From the NCBI RefSeq assembly GCF_030711405.1, contig NZ_JAULSI010000040.1:1-55209 (forward strand): a stretch of DNA of 55,209 nt, written 5' to 3'. The notes below the pieces were generated by a model. It saw only the letters and a list, made by a program, of their open reading frames with translations. It was not told the DNA's origin and did no database searches. The translations under genes were made by a program, and so were the position numbers. The DNA is from Massilia brevitalea. Lineage in GTDB: Bacteria > Pseudomonadota > Gammaproteobacteria > Burkholderiales > Burkholderiaceae_D. Below, piece by piece: positions 34,595 to 43,126 of the stretch (position 1 is the first letter of the stretch; each line of letters opens with the position of its first letter).

Positions 34595-35728
34595 CTACTT
34601 CGCAGTATTCTGAGTGCTGCAGTGTCTGCAGTCCAATGGAATGCTTATCGTAAAGGTAGTTCCTCGACCGGGAGCACTATCCACGACAACGGTGCCGTAG
34701 TGGCTTTCAGCCACGTGTTGCACAAACGGTAGACCAAGCCCCCATCCTGTGACATCTGTCGACTCCAGGCCCCGTTCAAATGCCTTGAACAACCGCGGGA
34801 TATCCTCCTCGGGAATCGGCTTCCCAACGTTGTGCACAGCAAGGAGCATCCTTCCATCTATAGAAGAGACGCGAACGGTCACGATAGTTTTGGGTTCACT
34901 AAACTTGCGCGCATTCGAAAGTAGATTTTCCAATGCTCGTTTTAGACTCCCACGACTCCAATAACCGGTTACGGACGCGCCGACGACTTGACATGTTCGT
35001 CCTGCCATCTCCATGTCAGAACAAGCGTCCTCCGCTACTGCTTTTATATCGAACTGGTCAATATCTGTTGGCGACTTCTTATTATTAGCACGCATTGCAT
35101 TATCGAGAATCGATTGAATCATAGCGTCGGCCTCGCCAATCTTCACGCCAATCTTTTTAGCAAGATTTACAATCTCTGCATCTTGAGATTTCATCTCGAT
35201 TAATCGCGCCGCGAAGTTCGCAATATTCAGAGGATTCCGCAAGTCATGCGAAAGCCCTGCATACACTGCCTGCTCTAGCTCATGATGCGCTTTGCTAAAG
35301 GCGGTCAATGACTGACGAATTGCGTCATCTATGGACTCGTTGATTATTTCACGATGGCTAAACCTTAACTGAAGATTTTCCCGCCGAGTCACGTTAAAAA
35401 TAATTTTTCGAAAGATTTGCAGTTCATGCACAATGTCGGCCACAGTAAAATGGCTTGAGCTTGCACGCTCTCGTCCATGAGCAAATCCAAGATTACTACC
35501 TGCGGTAGCTATTTCACGAGGATAGTCGGCCGTCAATGCCTCAGCGATATCGTCATAAAATACCGGCAATGTATTTGTCAGAATAGGCTTCCTTAATTCA
35601 GCTGCTGCAGGAATTGCCTCAGAAACAGCTTCCGCCCACTCATCAATCACAGAATTTCTCAGCGCCGCGAATGAAATCGAAATTTCATCCAAACTATCTG
35701 TATTCACATTAGCGTCGCTTGGATGCAT
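34595..35728 (-). CDS. Sensor histidine kinase with RsbRD-like N-terminal domain (paralogue 2)
   Basis: 377 residues from ATG 35728. This start (MHPSDANVNTD) aligns with MNPSDAAPS of paralogue 1 and puts the phosphoacceptor at His161 in both proteins (here GLSHDLRNPLNIANFAA); an upstream ATG at 35767 is less likely. The RsbRD-like N-terminal domain has IDEWAEAVSEAIPAA and HGRERASSSHFTVADIVHEL. The HATPase domain has LENLLSNARKFSEP and GWGLGLPFVQHVAESH. Domain order, length and spacing match paralogue 1 throughout, but the sequences differ clearly, so the duplication is old. The two genes are convergent with a ~170 bp spacer. Confidence 0.9.
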   Translation of the reverse strand: MHPSDANVNTDSLDEISISFAALRNSVIDEWAEAVSEAIPAAAELRKPILTNTLPVFYDDIAEALTADYPREIATAGSNLGFAHGRERASSSHFTVADIVHELQIFRKIIFNVTRRENLQLRFSHREIINESIDDAIRQSLTAFSKAHHELEQAVYAGLSHDLRNPLNIANFAARLIEMKSQDAEIVNLAKKIGVKIGEADAMIQSILDNAMRANNKKSPTDIDQFDIKAVAEDACSDMEMAGRTCQVVGASVTGYWSRGSLKRALENLLSNARKFSEPKTIVTVRVSSIDGRMLLAVHNVGKPIPEEDIPRLFKAFERGLESTDVTGWGLGLPFVQHVAESHYGTVVVDSAPGRGTTFTISIPLDCRHCSTQNTAK

Positions 35729-36392
35729 TATTAGCCTCGATTTTAAACTGACCTCGACGATGTTCACGCAAAAAAGACAGCGCTAGTTAAGCTTGCTTCG
35801 CAGAACGAAAACACAATCAGTGACTGAACAAGCCAGCAGTGTAACCCAAAATCGTTCTATAACCTGAAAACGTCTTCTGCCATATCCGACGTGTAGACGT
35901 CTGGAAAAGAAAGATACTCACCAGAACTGCCAACACTCGCAAATCCAATACTTTATTGCCCTTATGCAACTGGACCACCCATAAACATCCAGGCCATGAC
36001 CAATGTCTTACGCAACCCCGCAGTGAACAAACGGCGGATGAGCAATTTTTAGCGGTATAGTTCGGCGCCGATTTTGTGTCGTCGAAATTTTTCATCATCA
36101 GACGAAAACTGAGGTGAAAGATTGTCATATAAATGATAGAGAGCCATCAAAATGGTTGCCTTTACATCTCTTTTTGTACTACAGCATCGTTGTTCATAAC
36201 GCATATCGCTGCTTGTTGAGTGCAAGGCTGACTTATCTTGACTGGGCTTGTGATGAAGGTCCGTTGGCGAAAGCAGCTCATACCATTCATGAGGTGCTTC
36301 GCTGGACAAATTTCACCAAATATGCGACAAGTACACTCATGTCAGTGACAGTAAAGGAAAAAAATCTTAATAACAGAACAAGGATTTTGAAA
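35729..36392. other. Intergenic region, 664 bp
   Basis: No supported gene. The plus frame is open upstream of the response regulator from 36114, but the added residues show no domain and the better start is downstream. Confidence 0.45.
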
Positions 36393-36869
36393 ATGCATAA
36401 AAGTAAATTTTTGCTGTCAAAAAAACATGACGGTTTGTCTGCAATATCCGTTTTCTCCAAGGATACAGAAGGATTTGGCTCTGTGGCCCCAACCACCGAA
36501 CGGCGTGCCGCTCTCATAGTTGACGACAACGTTGACGCTGCGAAGATGCTGGGCTTTTTCTTGGAAGCCCTTGGTTTCCGTGTCGCCATCGAGCATCACC
36601 CGATTGAAGCACTCACACGTGCGCAAGAGGAGTTGTTCGATGTCTTTGTACTCGACATCGGGCTTCCAGAGATTGATGGGCATGAGCTAGCCCGCCGACT
36701 ACTGGCTCGGCCAGGATGCGAAACGGCACTGTTTATTGCGTTGACCGGCTATGGCACAGCAGAGGACAGACGCAAATCTCAAACCGCGGGTTTTCACCAC
36801 CATTTCGTTAAACCGGCGGACATTCAAAAATTCCTTAAAGTTTTGAACCTTCCTGGTTGCACGCAGTAG
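36393..36869 (+). CDS. Single-domain response regulator
   Basis: 158 residues from ATG 36393, chosen because AGGA lies just upstream. The frame is open back to 36114, but that part looks non-domain. A ~45-residue N-terminal tail precedes a full receiver domain: acidic pocket in AALIVDDNVDAAKM, phosphoacceptor Asp88 in VFVLDIGLPEIDG, Thr in IALTGYG and Lys in HHFVKPAD. This DIGLP...ELARRL type of REC is most like the C-terminal receiver of hybrid kinases such as the one at 48914-50938. No output domain is present. Confidence 0.85.
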   Translation: MHKSKFLLSKKHDGLSAISVFSKDTEGFGSVAPTTERRAALIVDDNVDAAKMLGFFLEALGFRVAIEHHPIEALTRAQEELFDVFVLDIGLPEIDGHELARRLLARPGCETALFIALTGYGTAEDRRKSQTAGFHHHFVKPADIQKFLKVLNLPGCTQ

Positions 36870-37106
36870 CGCCCTCCGCAAACCCTTGGAAAAAGATTCC
36901 GACGACCTGATGCGGCGAGCGCTAAGACGATACGGTACTGGCAATGACCGCAAGACATACATGATTCAGGTCTTCCCGCCCACGAGAAGACGCGGCTTTG
37001 TCTAAGGAAACTCGTAATTCTCCAACAGTACGCGATAAGTCGCGAAGATAGGCGTAGAGGAATCGTTTTGGTATCATACGACTATTCGCCATTACTGGAG
37101 GCTACT

Positions 37107-37397
37107 GTGCCGTCGTACAAAGAATATCAAGAGCAAATTGCAAAACTTCAATCGTTGGCTGAGCAAGCGCGGCAAGAGGAAATCGCACAGGCTCGCGCTC
37201 AAGTTGGCGAACTGATGCGTCAATATGGATTGAGCGGCTCAGATGTCCTAGGAGTTGAGAAGAAAGTTTCGTCAATCGTTAGGCGAACAGCAACCGCCAA
37301 ATACCGTGACCCACTTACGGGTCAAACGTGGTCTGGCCGAGGCCGGCAACCTCGCTGGCTTGATGGGAAAAACAGAAGCGAATTCCTTATCAAATAA
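37107..37397 (+). CDS. H-NS family histone-like nucleoid-structuring protein
   Basis: 96 residues from GTG 37107, chosen because GGAGG lies 5 bp upstream; an in-frame TTG at 37068 has no such site. The N-terminal ~60 residues form a coiled-coil oligomerisation part (YKEYQEQIAKLQSLAEQA). The C-terminal DNA-binding domain has the family core YRDPLTGQTWSGRGRQPRWL. H-NS proteins bind AT-rich DNA and silence foreign genes. An island-borne copy may keep the AT-richer cargo quiet or compete with the chromosomal H-NS. Monocistronic. Confidence 0.9.
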   Translation: MPSYKEYQEQIAKLQSLAEQARQEEIAQARAQVGELMRQYGLSGSDVLGVEKKVSSIVRRTATAKYRDPLTGQTWSGRGRQPRWLDGKNRSEFLIK

Positions 37398-37821
37398 GAA
37401 ATTTATTTGGCTGTTTAGCGTTCAGCGTGGAGTTATTGAGGGAGAAGCGGCGTTGTTCCTGACGTCATACTCAGCGCTGTTACTCCGTCTTTCTGTATTG
37501 CACTGCGCACGGAAATTCAGCCTAATTACAGTGAAACAGCGGCAGAGTATCGTTTCGCTATCACATCCACAGCAGGTTCCGTAAGGCATCCAAACTTCAG
37601 TTGGCGCATGTGTGTGCCACAAGTTTTGTCTATACGCTCCCGAGTTAGTTCATTTGACGCCGTCGGGCGAGATGGTAGTCATTATCCTACCCACCTGTGG
37701 GCGGTGTTCTGATGGAGCTTACGGTACATAGCGACCATGATGCGTTATCGGATTCGCTAGCGCGACGTGAGACGTCTACGTTAGTCCGTATTCAAATATC
37801 GTAACTTCGAAAGGAAATATC
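37398..37821. other. Intergenic region, 424 bp
   Basis: No supported gene. A frame without a start codon is open from about 37442 to 37711 on the plus strand, but its translation resembles nothing I recognise. Confidence 0.4.
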
Positions 37822-38130
37822 ATGAAATCCAATCAAAACGATAATCAGTCTACCCGCGGCGGCACGCCTGAACAGCATGCGGAAGCAGGCCGCCAAAGCC
37901 ACAAAAACGATGGCAACCAGCAGTCGGGCTCCGGTTCGGGCTCGGGCACTCGTGGCGGCTCGCCTGAGCAGCACGCTGAGGCTGGGCGCCAAAGCCATAA
38001 GAATGACGGAAACAACCAGTCGGGCTCGTCGGGTTCCGGTTCGGGCTCCGGCGGCGGCACTCGTGGAGGTTCGCCTGAACAGCATGCTGAAGCAGGACGC
38101 CAAAGCCACAAAAACGACAACAAGCGTTAA
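37822..38130 (+). CDS. KGG-repeat stress-induced protein
   Basis: A 102-residue hydrophilic protein made of three near-identical units, RGG(T/S)PEQHAEAGRQSHKND, at about residues 12-30, 43-61 and 80-98. They are joined by Ser/Gly/Asn/Gln-rich linkers (for example SGSGSGSGT). The unit belongs to the KGG / con-10 stress-protein repeat family, which is linked to general stress and desiccation responses and is intrinsically disordered. The ribosome site AAGGAAA precedes ATG 37822. A strong terminator follows. The linkers vary while the repeat units are almost identical at protein level, which suggests recent repeat expansion. Confidence 0.9.
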   Translation: MKSNQNDNQSTRGGTPEQHAEAGRQSHKNDGNQQSGSGSGSGTRGGSPEQHAEAGRQSHKNDGNNQSGSSGSGSGSGGGTRGGSPEQHAEAGRQSHKNDNKR

Positions 38131-38182
38131 TTGTCGCGAGCGTAACACGTGATGGTCTTCTGAGCCGTCTCGTTTTACGGAA

Positions 38183-38216
38183 AGTCCGCTGTGGTGTGCC
38201 GCAGCGGACTTTTTTT
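38183..38216 (+). terminator. Intrinsic terminator after the KGG-repeat gene
   Basis: Perfect 9-bp stem AGTCCGCTG/CAGCGGACT with a 10-base loop, followed by a run of T residues. Confidence 0.9.
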
Positions 38217-39487
38217 CGTTGTAACTGTAAAAATATGCGGCAGCTGCACGGCTTTTAACTGCGCCGCTATATATGTCCGGTCGCCACTTAAGGAAAAGCG
38301 TGACCAAAGTTTGGGGCGCATACCCTCGACTAGTTTTGTGGCGGTTGTTAACAACCCGCTAATAAAAAAACAATAGTGTTCTCCAATCACTCTTAGTAGA
38401 AGTCGTTCTTTCGGGCGAAGAAGCTTCTGCCGGCGCATGAATACCTAGCTCGCTTCTAGACCGAACAATTGCGCTTATTCGGGCGTCTTGTTCGCGCAAA
38501 CGCGCCAACATTCTAGCCAGACTTCAGGCGGATTTGCCCGCCCTACCTCACTTCTAGCTGCAGCGCAGTGTGCGTCCATGGTATCCCGCTTGACGCGCTT
38601 ACTCTCGTCGGCCACGTGTGTTGAGCCCTCTCCTCGGACTAAGCGCGTGTACGTCCTTCATTGAGCCTTTCCTTGACTCGTCAGTTTACGTGCTCCGCCC
38701 AACTGCTCGATTCTTTCGATTGCCGCAACGAATGATTTCGATGCGACGCCCAGGACTTCATTACTCGCTTGACGGAAGCTCTTCGCCGGCAACGCAGCGT
38801 ACTGCACAACAGTAATCCTTGCGATGACGGCAATGTCCACCTTCAAACGCGGTCGAGGTACTTTAAATGCGTTGTAGATGGCAATGCTTGGGTAACGCTT
38901 GCCAATAGGGGCCTTCAGTCTTGGCGAATGACCTGCTCTTAAAACTGCGAAAGTTGGGGAGTATTGCGAAACAGAACCGATGCCTAGGCGAATGCTCCAG
39001 TAGCTTCGCACGCCATGTTGGAACGCAAGCCCGAGCCAGTCTTGTTCAAAGACTGTCCAACGCAGCAACGTTAGGCAGTAACAAATGCGAAGCGGGGCCC
39101 GGCCGATGACTGGTGACGAGATTGGCGCTGTGGCGACGCTATATGCTCGAAAAGCGACGCTTTCCGGTCACTGAAGTAAGGTCATAGAATGAACATTTCC
39201 CGTTCCGAGGAAGGACAGATGCCTCGTATGCGTGTGCCTGTGTCAAAGGTTTCGTATTTCGTATGCTGCGGGAGCTAGAAAGTGGCTCACATTTTTGAAG
39301 ACGTGAGCGTGTTCAAACATGCAAGCAAGTACCTCAACGTTGGACGGGTACAACATCACCTTTAGCCCTCTCGCCACAAAAAATACTTTCCCCTGGGAAC
39401 TGCATGCTACCATCCTGCACCCACCTGCCCCGACATCAAGCCGCGTTCTGGCAACTTCCCATCGGCGGGACTCATACCAACTGAACT
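38217..39487. other. Long stretch without a supported gene
   Basis: 1.27 kb of intermediate-GC sequence. A 136-codon minus-strand frame at 38658-39068 is the only long one. Its translation (for example IAIYNAFKVPRPRLKVDIAV) is not clearly protein-like, has no ribosome site and matches no family I know. This is probably decayed sequence. Confidence 0.4.
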
Positions 39488-39886
39488 GTGACTTCTATTC
39501 TAACGACCGAAAAGGCCAGGCTCGCTGCACTGCGAGCGCTTGATGTTCTCGATACACGCCCGGAACCACGATTTGACCGCTTTACGCGTTTAGCTGCAAA
39601 GTGCCTTGCTGCGCCTATTTCTCTGGTATCCCTTGTCGATGAGCACCGGCAATGGTTCAAGTCACGCTGCGGACTCGGTGTAGAGGAAACAGCGCGTTCC
39701 ATTGCGTTCTGTAGTCACGCGGTAGAGATGAATGACATGCTTGTCGTCGAAAACGCCACACTCGACCAGCGCTTCGCAGACAATCCTTTTGTCACCGGTG
39801 AACCTAACATCCGCTTCTATGCCGGTCAGCCTGTCTACAGCGATGGGCAACCCATGACGCTGGTTCAACATCGCCACCAAGTTTAG
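39488..39886 (+). pseudogene. GAF-domain sensor gene, 3'-truncated
   Basis: From GTG 39488 the frame encodes the usual start of GAF-containing sensor kinases or cyclases: ARLAALRALDVLDTRPEPRF, DRFTRLAAKCLAAPISLVSL, VDEHRQWFKSRCGLGVEETA, AFCSHAVEMNDMLVVENAT and NPFVTGEPNIRFYAGQPVYS. At the point where family members continue with GTLC(V/I)xD the sequence breaks into unrelated residues and stops. The last GAF strands and any output domain are missing. It is a remnant of a larger signalling protein, or at most a defective 132-residue GAF protein. Confidence 0.75.
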
Positions 39887-40180
39887 GATATTCCGAGTAT
39901 GAGCGGATTGGCCCATCTCTATATCGAGTTTACGAATGTCGCGCGCGACTACCAGTTCCCCATCGTCTTGTCCACTACCGCTAAAAGTGCCAAGTAGCAA
40001 TTTACCAACAAGGGCGGACATTGTTGCTCTAGGAGGTTACGAGGTAAGTCTGATGTGCGCACTCCTTGTTTGCTCGTTAGAAGGCGACGTCAAGCACACC
40101 ACAATATCCAGTGTCTAATTGGCACTATGACATTCTGACATCGCTCAATATCGCTAGCTTTCACGAAATTCTTGGCTCAC
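39887..40180. other. No recognisable gene
   Basis: Sequence between the GAF remnant and the hipBA control region; overlapping short frames only. Confidence 0.35.
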
Positions 40181-40259
40181 TAAAATGCTCTGGATAGTAC
40201 TCATTTTATGCTAATTGCGTATAATGCTACTCATTTAGATTTGACTCACTTACTTCGGT
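40181..40259 (+). promoter_or_regulatory. hipBA control region with inverted repeats
   Basis: TAAAATG (40181-40187) and CATTTTA (40202-40208) form an inverted repeat. AGTACTCAT at 40196 recurs as the inverse ATGAGTACT at the hipB start (40290), and ACTCATTTAG lies between them. A perfect TATAAT is at 40220-40225. This is what a HipB-autoregulated promoter would look like; exact operators are inferred. Confidence 0.5.
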
Positions 40260-40289
40260 ATGTTACTCTTGATACTCAATTTACGAAAT

Positions 40290-40646
40290 ATGAGTACTAT
40301 CGTGAGCAATATTTTGGATGAAATACAAAATGCACGGAAAGCCTCTAGCCTGACCCACGAAATGCTAGCTCAGCGGGCGGGCTTGAGCCGGATGACTGTT
40401 CAACGTACAGAAGCCGGAAAGATTGACCCACGCCTGTCCACACTTCTAGTGCTTGCGCGTACGCTCGGCATGGACCTGATGCTCGTGCCGAAAGCGTTGC
40501 GACCGGACCTAGAGGATTTTGTACGGTCAGGCGGCCGGTTTCTTGGCCAGCCTTCAGGCATCGGCGCGCCGCCCTCATTGATTGACGAGCTGCTACAGAC
40601 AGATGAACATCCCAAAAAACATACTGCCCCTAAAAGTAAGGTATGA
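40290..40646 (+). CDS. hipB: HipB-like antitoxin, XRE-family HTH
   Basis: 118 residues from ATG 40290. The helix-turn-helix covers residues ~8-65 (SLTHEMLAQRAGLSRMTVQR, then EAGKIDPRLSTLLVLARTLG). A tail of ~50 residues rich in charged and proline residues follows. The stop overlaps the start of hipA (ATGA at 40643), so the two are translationally coupled in antitoxin-first order. HipB neutralises HipA and represses the operon with it; inverted repeats upstream fit this. The upstream frame extension to 40260 has no separate support. Confidence 0.88.
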   Translation: MSTIVSNILDEIQNARKASSLTHEMLAQRAGLSRMTVQRTEAGKIDPRLSTLLVLARTLGMDLMLVPKALRPDLEDFVRSGGRFLGQPSGIGAPPSLIDELLQTDEHPKKHTAPKSKV

Positions 40647-41941
40647 CCACATCTATTCGTTACCTACGGATGTTTATGCACTCCCCGGCTGGCGCCAAAA
40701 ATCTTATCGGCTACCTATCACAGTATGGTGACATCCTACGGGTGTCATTCAACGAAGATTACGTCAGCGATGCCAACCGCCAGACACTATCGTTAGGTTA
40801 CTTCGGTACGAGCGAAGCGTCCACGAAAGCGATTCTGACGGCTCCCAGGGACATTCGCCTGTCGCGCAGCGATGGGAAATGGCCAGCCTACTTCCAGAAT
40901 TTGCTGCCTGAGGGGCATAACCGCGACCGGCTGGCAGCGCAGCGCGGGTGTAGCTCGGATGATGAATTCGAGCTGTTGGCTGCGGCAGGCCATGACTTGA
41001 TGGGGGCAATTGAAGTCGAACCTGTTCCCGCCGATGAAGGCATCCCCGATGCCGTGCGCCACTGGCACACAGCACTGGGGCTGGACGTGCTCGAACCTGG
41101 TTTCGTTGAATTTCCTGTAGAAGATGCATCCGCGCTGCCAGGCGTAATTACAAAATTCTCAGCGGTGCTTGAGGGGCGCCGATACGTCGTCAAACGTCAC
41201 GGCGCGGCCGGCTCATACATCCTAAAGCTGCCGACCACTCGGCATCCCGACTTGGTAGCTAACGAATTTATGGGGTTTCAACTCTGCAAAGCTCTGGGTC
41301 TCGACTGCGCTAATGTGTCCGTGATTTCGCGCAACGATGCAGAATTGCCAGAAAACGTCCCGTTCGAGGAAATTCTGGCGGTTGAGCGATTTGACCGCGG
41401 CCTAGCCGGCCAACGCATACATATGGAAGAGTTCGCTCAGGTGTTGCGGTACGACCCCAAACATAAGTACGGAAAAGGGCTTCAAAAAGATTACTCGGAT
41501 ATGCTGCGCATTATCGACCAGCTGTCAGCGAGGCCGGCGCAAGACGTGCAGGAATTCGTCAATCGCTTCGTCACGTTCATCCTGATGGGTAACACCGATG
41601 CGCACTTGAAGAACTGGGCGTTTCGCTATCCGGACGGAGTCCACCCCGAGCTGGCACCGCTTTACGACCCAGTGTGCGTTACAGCATTCTTCGAAGGAGT
41701 ATCCGAACAAGACTACGCCCTCAATCGAGCAATCGACAAGACAGTGAGAGCATTCACGTGGGATGACCTTGACGCATTGCTAGAAAAAGCAAAGGTGATG
41801 CGTCGCGGCCGCATCGTACAGGTTGCAAAAAACCTAGTCGACAAGGCCAAGGCTGACTGGCCAGAGCTGCTTAGAGGCGCGCCAGACAACATGGAACGTG
41901 CGATTGCCGAGCGCTTGTCCGGTGGAGTCGCCTTGGCCTAA
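40643..41941 (+). CDS. hipA: HipA-like serine/threonine kinase toxin
   Basis: 432 residues, the usual HipA length. The N-terminal subdomain holds the HipA_N pattern (LGYFGTSEASTKAIL, then PAYFQNLLPEGHNRDRLA). The kinase core shows the ATP-lysine region YILKLPTTRHPDLVANEFMG, the catalytic GNTDAHLKNW at ~316-325 and the metal-binding LAPLYDPVCVT. HipA of E. coli phosphorylates glutamyl-tRNA synthetase and stops translation. Related HipA proteins have other tRNA-synthetase targets, so the target here is unknown. All expected catalytic residues are seen, so the toxin is probably active. Confidence 0.93.
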   Translation: MTTSIRYLRMFMHSPAGAKNLIGYLSQYGDILRVSFNEDYVSDANRQTLSLGYFGTSEASTKAILTAPRDIRLSRSDGKWPAYFQNLLPEGHNRDRLAAQRGCSSDDEFELLAAAGHDLMGAIEVEPVPADEGIPDAVRHWHTALGLDVLEPGFVEFPVEDASALPGVITKFSAVLEGRRYVVKRHGAAGSYILKLPTTRHPDLVANEFMGFQLCKALGLDCANVSVISRNDAELPENVPFEEILAVERFDRGLAGQRIHMEEFAQVLRYDPKHKYGKGLQKDYSDMLRIIDQLSARPAQDVQEFVNRFVTFILMGNTDAHLKNWAFRYPDGVHPELAPLYDPVCVTAFFEGVSEQDYALNRAIDKTVRAFTWDDLDALLEKAKVMRRGRIVQVAKNLVDKAKADWPELLRGAPDNMERAIAERLSGGVALA

Positions 41942-42295
41942 ACATCGACACCATCTGTCTCCGCGTTGAAAAAGCCTGAATATCTTGCACTGGCGAGAGA
42001 GTTAAACGGGCAGGACTCTTCTGAAAAGAAGCCTGCTTGGCCAGAATCTTCAGTTACCAATAGCGACACCCCTTCTCTGGCCATCTCTTTACGGCCCATA
42101 CCTTTAAAACGCGGGCGTTCTGGTTAAATCTCGACCTTGCATTTATGTTCAACCATTTGCGTAAAATTCCAATAGAAATAGATTCTATGTGGTAAAGTTT
42201 ATCGTTATCAAGAACCAGTGCAGTGCGACCTCAAGTTTTTACCACCTGTCTACGTACGTCAAACCAAGGTATCAGCAGAAATCCAAAGGCATTAC
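41942..42295. other. Intergenic region between hipA and hamA
   Basis: No gene seen. The frame of hamA is open upstream to GTG 42218, but ATG 42296 has the better ribosome site. The AT-rich part around 42150-42200 probably holds the hamA promoter. Confidence 0.4.
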
Positions 42296-43126
42296 ATGTC
42301 CCCGCAACTACCGCATGTTATTTGGTTGAAAAAAAAGGTCAAGCGGCTCACCAGCCAGTGTAACCGAGAGATATCAGTTTATGAACTCAAGTTTGATTTC
42401 AATGACACTGCTGCACTTAATGCATGGGCCAAGCATTTTCGCGAACACTATTGTCTAGATAGCAAGATAGACAAAATGCGCAGGGGTACGAACCTGTCTA
42501 GGGCAGAATACCTAACGCAACTAGTTTTCCCAGATATAACCCAAGATTTTGGACCGGCGACACGCTCTGGTGATTTTGCTGAAATTTTGGTTTCAGACTT
42601 GCTTGAAGGGTTGCTAAATTATTGGGTTCCTCGAACACGGTACATATCGAAGATGGTGAGAAACGAATCTCCGAAGGGAACCGATGTTATCGGATTTAAG
42701 ATAGTTTCAACAGACCTAGATGCGCCGTCCAAAAAGGATATATTAATTTCCTTCGAATCCAAGGCTCAGTTTTCAGGAAAGAAGGCCAAGCCGAGACTAC
42801 AGGACGCTATTGTCGATTCAAAAAAGGATAAGTTTAGAATAGCCGAGTCGCTTAACGCAATAAAACAACGGCTTGACGACCAGGGCAAAGAAGAAGACGT
42901 TCTAAAAGTAGAGAGATTCCAAGACCCATTGGGTCGTCCTTACAAACTTAAAACCGGCGCCGCAGCACTCTTTTGCAAGGCTGTCTTCGACCCTGCTCAA
43001 ATTACGTCAAGTACCGACGCTAGCGGCCACGATAACGCAGATAACCTTTCGCTAATTGTAATTCATGGCGTTGAAATGATGAAGTTCGTTCACCTTCTTT
43101 ATGAAAGGGCAGCCAGTGAAGCCTAG
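42296..43126 (+). CDS. hamA: Hachiman anti-phage system protein HamA (DUF1837 nuclease)
   Basis: 276 residues from ATG 42296 (AAAGG ~8 bp upstream), or 302 from GTG 42218. It is a DUF1837 protein with a PD-(D/E)xK-type nuclease core: Asp130 in GTDVIGFKI and Glu154-x-Lys156 in SFESKAQFSG, followed by RLQDAIVDSKKDKFRIAESL. In Hachiman, HamA is the nuclease held inactive by HamB until DNA damage or phage DNA is sensed, then degrades DNA. The gene overlaps hamB by 26 bp, the expected order. Codon use is AT-rich, in line with the island. Confidence 0.9.
   Translation: MSPQLPHVIWLKKKVKRLTSQCNREISVYELKFDFNDTAALNAWAKHFREHYCLDSKIDKMRRGTNLSRAEYLTQLVFPDITQDFGPATRSGDFAEILVSDLLEGLLNYWVPRTRYISKMVRNESPKGTDVIGFKIVSTDLDAPSKKDILISFESKAQFSGKKAKPRLQDAIVDSKKDKFRIAESLNAIKQRLDDQGKEEDVLKVERFQDPLGRPYKLKTGAAALFCKAVFDPAQITSSTDASGHDNADNLSLIVIHGVEMMKFVHLLYERAASEA

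Noticed and set aside
37442..37711. Start-less open frame downstream of the H-NS gene
   Set aside because: About 90 codons can stay open by chance at this GC content, and the translation has no recognisable features.
38658..39068. 136-codon minus-strand frame as a gene
   Set aside because: No ribosome site, no recognisable fold or motif, and it lies in a stretch that otherwise looks decayed. Kept only as a note in the region entry.
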